Below, piece after piece: positions 60,734 through 64,000 of a DNA stretch of 64,000 nt. A program made the position numbers and the translations under genes. Below the pieces are notes generated by a model. The model was given only the letters and a program-made list of their open reading frames with translations. It searched no databases and was not told the DNA's origin. Where the stretch lies: contig AP009389.1 in assembly GCA_000010565.1 (NCBI GenBank), positions 2,480,001-2,544,000 of the forward strand, read 5' to 3'. Every line of letters begins with the position of its first letter. Position 1 is the stretch's first letter. The stretch is from Pelotomaculum thermopropionicum SI (GTDB taxonomy: Bacteria; Bacillota; Desulfotomaculia; Desulfotomaculales; Pelotomaculaceae).

Positions 60734-61666
60734 CTACTTCAGTGCTGAAATCAAAGCAGGAATTACCTCTTCCAGGTCACCAACTATATAGTAATCAGAC
60801 ACTTTAAAAATAGGCGCATTCTCATTATTATTGATGGAAACAATTACTTTTGATTCTCTAATGCCGTAAACATGCTGGATTTGTCCGGACACCCCTGCAC
60901 ATAGATAAAGATTTGGCTTAATCTGCTTTCCCGTAATTCCCAGATACCTTTCTTCAGGCAGCCACTTTAAATCCTCAGCAATAGGCCTGGTACAGCCAAC
61001 TTCGCCGCCCAGCAGTTTAGCCAACTCTTCAAACATAGCTAACCCTGACTGTTGGGTTAGACCCCTGCCAACGCCTACCACTATATCTGCTTCAGCCAAG
61101 TTAACTGATGCTGCCTCTTTAGCCTTCCTCTCAACAACCTGTATTGGCCCCTCTCCAATTAAAGACAGGTTAAAGATCTCTCCTTGTTTTTCTTCAGGCT
61201 CACCTTTTTCAAAGGTGTGTGGAGCAATAGTTACAATTACAGGAAAAGTATTGCATTCTATATCTTGATAAGCCAGCCCACCATAAATGATCCTCTGCAA
61301 AACCAGCTTGCCGTCTTTCTCTTCTAACTTTTTACTGTCGGTCACGCAAGGGCAATCTAGCTTGGCTGCCAGTTGAGCAGCTAAATCTTTGCCCCTGCAA
61401 GTTGATGCTACAAGTATAAGTTCTGGATTTTCGGTTCCAGCTTCTTGCAAAAGTACACTTAAATATTGTTCCCATACTGTTGTCTGGGGCAATTGCATTA
61501 GTTTTACAACATCAGCACCAAAACTTATTACTCTTTGAGCAACATCATTGTCACCCAACACGTAGGCTGTCAGGCTCGTACCTAAAGTTTTGGCTTTCCC
61601 TGCTAACTCATATGCAGTTTCCGGATGATCAGAAATAATCCAAACCTTATTCACTTTACCCACCAT
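60734..61666 (-). CDS. etfA: Electron transfer flavoprotein alpha subunit
   Basis: 310 residues. The N-terminal domain (VWIISDHPETAYELAGKAKT) is followed by the C-terminal FAD domain: VVGVGRGLTQQSGLAMFEEL, EVGCTRPIAEDLKWLPEERY, GKQIKPNLYLCAGVSGQIQH and VSINNNENAPIFKVSDYYIV. It binds FAD and takes electrons from acyl-CoA dehydrogenases together with the beta subunit encoded 2 bases upstream. It is the FixB-type paralogue by context. Confidence 0.93.
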   Translation of the reverse strand: MVGKVNKVWIISDHPETAYELAGKAKTLGTSLTAYVLGDNDVAQRVISFGADVVKLMQLPQTTVWEQYLSVLLQEAGTENPELILVASTCRGKDLAAQLAAKLDCPCVTDSKKLEEKDGKLVLQRIIYGGLAYQDIECNTFPVIVTIAPHTFEKGEPEEKQGEIFNLSLIGEGPIQVVERKAKEAASVNLAEADIVVGVGRGLTQQSGLAMFEELAKLLGGEVGCTRPIAEDLKWLPEERYLGITGKQIKPNLYLCAGVSGQIQHVYGIRESKVIVSINNNENAPIFKVSDYYIVGDLEEVIPALISALK

Positions 61667-61668
61667 CC

Positions 61669-62451
61669 TTAATTCAGTACTCTGTCAGCTCGAAGTTGTT
61701 TAATCAGTTTGGCCACTGCTTCTGAAATGTCTTGACAACCTTCGTCTATTCTGATTCGTTTCCGTTCCATAATTGCAGCTGCAACATCACCAAATGTCAG
61801 TGAAGTTGCCAGATCAGCCTCAGTTAAACCAATCTCTTCTAAAGCAAGGCTCGTAGAAGGTTTCTTCTTGGCAGCCAGAATTTGCTTGAGACTCGGAATC
61901 CTTGGTTTATTTATCTCAGGTAAAACAGAAATTACTGCTGGACTACTTACTTTTACAACTTCGGTCCCGTCATCCAGCTTTCTTGTGACAATAATCTCTG
62001 AACCGTTTACCTGAACGTCTACAGCATAACTCAGAGATGCATAACCAAGTAAAGCAGCAATTCTCGGCCCTACCTGCCGTGAGTAAAAGTCGCTTGAACC
62101 TTCACCGCATATAACAAGGTCTATGCCACCAATTTTCTTAATCATAGCAGCCAGCAATCGTGCCGTTACTGAACTGTCTAAAGAATCCAGCCCGGGTGAA
62201 TCCATATAAAATACTTTTTCTGGCCCGCGGGATAATACATCATTAACGGATGCTTTAACACCTTTTCCTACCGTTGCTGCATACAATTCGCATCCAACGG
62301 TTTCTTTTAAACTTGCCCCCAACTCTATGGCATTACGGTCATATTCATTAATCTTACCCTTCGCTTTATCAAAGTTGAGGCTGAGATCTTGCTCATTGAC
62401 AAATATATCTGCTTCATCCAAAACCCATTTGTAACAAACCAAAACTTTCAT
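61669..62451 (-). CDS. etfB: Electron transfer flavoprotein beta subunit
   Basis: 260 residues: KVLVCYKWVLDEADIFVNEQ, NEYDRNAIELGASLKE, VICGEGSSDFYSRQVGPRIA and the adenine-binding-like middle (ARLLAAMIKKIGGIDLVICG). A variable C-terminal arm contains KPRIPSLKQILAAKKKP, the recognition loop for dehydrogenase partners. It is the FixA-type subunit, with etfA immediately downstream and an acyl-CoA dehydrogenase gene 50 bases upstream. Confidence 0.93.
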   Translation of the reverse strand: MKVLVCYKWVLDEADIFVNEQDLSLNFDKAKGKINEYDRNAIELGASLKETVGCELYAATVGKGVKASVNDVLSRGPEKVFYMDSPGLDSLDSSVTARLLAAMIKKIGGIDLVICGEGSSDFYSRQVGPRIAALLGYASLSYAVDVQVNGSEIIVTRKLDDGTEVVKVSSPAVISVLPEINKPRIPSLKQILAAKKKPSTSLALEEIGLTEADLATSLTFGDVAAAIMERKRIRIDEGCQDISEAVAKLIKQLRADRVLN

Positions 62452-62501
62452 CGATATCCACTCCTTGTGCAGGAACTGCTTGGTATTTTAGTCTTATAAC
62501 C

Positions 62502-63602
62502 TTAAGTAATCGACTTTCGAGCAATCTGAAGAATTATTGGCTTTTCAGAAGTGTCAAATAGGCTAATCCCTTTCATATCCCGGTAAAGTGCATCTATACC
62601 AAGATCTTTGCTGTAACCGTAACCTCCATGAATCTGAACCGCATCAATGCAGGTCTGCTCACCCGCAGTCTGGGCAATGTACCGGGCCATTTCCCCTGCC
62701 TGAACAAAATCTTCACCCTGATCCCTTAAACTGGCTGCTTTGTAAGTTAATAAACGCGCAGCTTCTGTATATGCTGCCATTTTACCAACCATTACCTGTA
62801 ATGCCTCAAACTTAATAATCGGCCTACCAAACTGTACTCTCTCTTTAGCATAACTAATGCTCTTTTCTAAAGCAGTTTGGGATATGCCAACAGCAATGGC
62901 AGCTAAAGCCACATTCTGTAAACCTAAAACTCCAGCAGCAATTGCCAATCCTTGCCCAGGTGTGCCAATAAGATTGGCTGCAGGAACCTTTACATTCTCC
63001 AAGGTAATATCGGTAACACAGACTCCCTCTAAACCCATCTTCGCATGAGCCGGTCCAACCGTTACCCCTCCTGCATCTCCCTCTACCACAAATGAGCTAT
63101 ATTCTTTCTCTCCAGTTTTGGCCACAACAATAAATAGACTCTGCGGCTGGGCATTAACTACATAGGTCTTCTTCCCATTCAGAATATAGTAACCTCCCTG
63201 CCTCTCTGCAGTAGTGTTTATTAGCAACCAGTCTGTATTTAAACTGCCCTCGCTAAAAGCAAAACCACCAATCTTTTCACCCCGGCAAAGTTTGGAAAGA
63301 TACTCTTCTTTTAACTCATCTGAACCCCATTGATAAATGGCATTCTCTGCTAAGCAACAGTGATTCGCATATACAACAGCAGCGGAAGCTGAAACTTTTG
63401 CTAGCTCTTCTACGGCTATAATAAAACTGGTAAAATCAGAACCTGCCCCACCATAGATCTCTGGAAAAAAAATGCCTAGAAAATCAATGTCTGCTAATCT
63501 TTTCACAACTGCATAACTATCTTCATTCTCTGCATTTTCTTCAGCAAATTCTCTAATGCTATTCTTAATTAGAAGCTGCTCTTCGGTAAATTGAAAGTCC
63601 AT
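62502..63602 (-). CDS. Acyl-CoA dehydrogenase
   Basis: 366 residues: MDFQFTEEQLLIKNSIREFA, FAFSEGSLNTDWL (flavin-contact region, although the usual TEP is SEG), LGLQNVALAAIAVGISQTAL and TCIDAVQIHGGYGYSKDLG. The C-terminal catalytic-base segment reads YRDMKGISLFDTSEKP, where related enzymes have I-Y-E-G-T. The usual Glu is therefore Asp and the Gly is Thr. Some subfamilies place the base elsewhere, so activity is still possible. It should oxidise an acyl-CoA to an enoyl-CoA with ETF as acceptor. Confidence 0.9.
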   Translation of the reverse strand: MDFQFTEEQLLIKNSIREFAEENAENEDSYAVVKRLADIDFLGIFFPEIYGGAGSDFTSFIIAVEELAKVSASAAVVYANHCCLAENAIYQWGSDELKEEYLSKLCRGEKIGGFAFSEGSLNTDWLLINTTAERQGGYYILNGKKTYVVNAQPQSLFIVVAKTGEKEYSSFVVEGDAGGVTVGPAHAKMGLEGVCVTDITLENVKVPAANLIGTPGQGLAIAAGVLGLQNVALAAIAVGISQTALEKSISYAKERVQFGRPIIKFEALQVMVGKMAAYTEAARLLTYKAASLRDQGEDFVQAGEMARYIAQTAGEQTCIDAVQIHGGYGYSKDLGIDALYRDMKGISLFDTSEKPIILQIARKSIT

Positions 63603-63640
63603 AGTATGTCCCTCTCTTCTTTAAAAAATGTAAATTATAA

Positions 63641-64000
63641 TTACCTGAGTACATTATTGGCAATAACAATCCGCTGTACCTGATTGGTACCTTCATAAAT
63701 CTGCATCACTTTTACGTCCCGATAGAGCTTCTCTACAGGCGAGTCTTTCATATAACCGTAAATGCCAAATATATCTACTGCCTCCGAGGCTACCCACATC
63801 GCAGTATCTGTACAGTAAGCTTTGGCTATAGCTGCTTCCTTGCTAAAATGCTGACCTGAATCCTTTAAATAACACACCTTGTAAACCATATTCCGACACG
63901 TTTCTACAGCCATACACATATCTGCAACTTTAAACTGAATATACTGGGATTTGGCCAGTAACTTCCCTCCTCTTTGCTGCCCATTGACGAAATCAACAAC
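63641..64000 (-). CDS. Acyl-CoA dehydrogenase, partial (N-terminus off right edge)
   Basis: The last 119 codons of a second acyl-CoA dehydrogenase: AKSQYIQFKVADMCMAVETC, WVASEAVDIFGIYGYMKDSP, and the C-terminal segment YRDVKVMQIYEGTNQVQRIV. Here the catalytic Glu of the IYEGT motif is kept. The frame is open to the window edge. It is the first visible gene of the ETF/FixCX operon and differs from its neighbour at the active site. Confidence 0.9.
   Translation of the reverse strand, partial: VVDFVNGQQRGGKLLAKSQYIQFKVADMCMAVETCRNMVYKVCYLKDSGQHFSKEAAIAKAYCTDTAMWVASEAVDIFGIYGYMKDSPVEKLYRDVKVMQIYEGTNQVQRIVIANNVLR

Noticed and set aside
1-64000. CRISPR array
   Set aside because: No series of regularly spaced direct repeats was seen; repeats in the window are IS copies or palindromes.

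Overview
The window looks like a chromosomal segment of an anaerobic, syntroph- or sulfate-reducer-like Firmicute of the Peptococcaceae type (Pelotomaculum/Desulfotomaculum relatives). This is inferred from gene content: a tungsten-type aldehyde oxidoreductase, EtfAB-FixCX, coenzyme-B12 mutase subunits, a glycyl-radical activase, a probable selenoprotein, NHLP peptide export and many insertion sequences. No rRNA, tRNA or CRISPR array was seen. Base composition changes sharply. The left 12 kb and the transposons are GC-rich, while the metabolic blocks at 32-36.7 kb and 47-64 kb are AT-rich.

1-12.2 kb: a minus-strand block runs from an Hpt-like protein and a sigma factor through two double-glycine peptide precursors (one intact, one lacking its start), a truncated membrane protein and a receptor-type lipoprotein, to an NHLP-type HlyD protein and a C39-peptidase ABC exporter that leaves the left edge. 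A hybrid sensor kinase and a divergent OmpR-type regulator sit beside it. Next come a GNAT acetyltransferase, a glutaredoxin with an in-frame TGA and a SECIS-like hairpin (probable selenoprotein), and a RelE/ParE-Phd toxin-antitoxin pair with a palindromic operator.

12.2-46.9 kb is a graveyard of mobile DNA: IS21, IS256 fragments, an IS66 whose tnpC is split by an IS110, an inverted partial IS66, an IS481 inserted in an IS4-like transposase with an 8-bp target duplication, an IS1182-like element, IS3 elements and relics, one complete and one truncated group II intron, and a truncated tyrosine recombinase. Two islands of other genes lie within it. One is defence-like: a membrane protein/MBL-fold pair, a broken YgjP peptidase, a DUF499 ATPase and a DUF1156 methylase that has lost its start. 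The other is a catabolic cassette of AOR, a ThiS/MoaD-like protein and a zinc alcohol dehydrogenase, followed by a LysM-MBL-fold exported hydrolase.

46.9-64 kb: an all-minus carboxylic-acid cluster. In transcription order it holds two acyl-CoA dehydrogenases, EtfB, EtfA, FixC, FixX, a fused CoA-transferase, a nitroreductase, an OFA-type transporter, a glycyl-radical activase, glutamate-mutase-like E and S subunits, and an MmgE/PrpD protein. A 3.56-kb transposon (zinc-ribbon protein, DDE transposase, AAA ATPase, small ORF) splits the CoA-transferase gene and is flanked by a perfect 5-bp duplication. The genes suggest import of a carboxylate, CoA activation by transfer, desaturation with electrons passed to ETF/FixCX, and a B12 carbon-skeleton rearrangement. 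The substrate cannot be read from the sequence.

The most unusual items are the NHLP-type precursor with Cys at every fourth core residue, the selenocysteine glutaredoxin, the covarying structured elements placed 3' of three DDE transposases (one a junction of four helices with no unpaired linkers), and the recently interrupted CoA-transferase.
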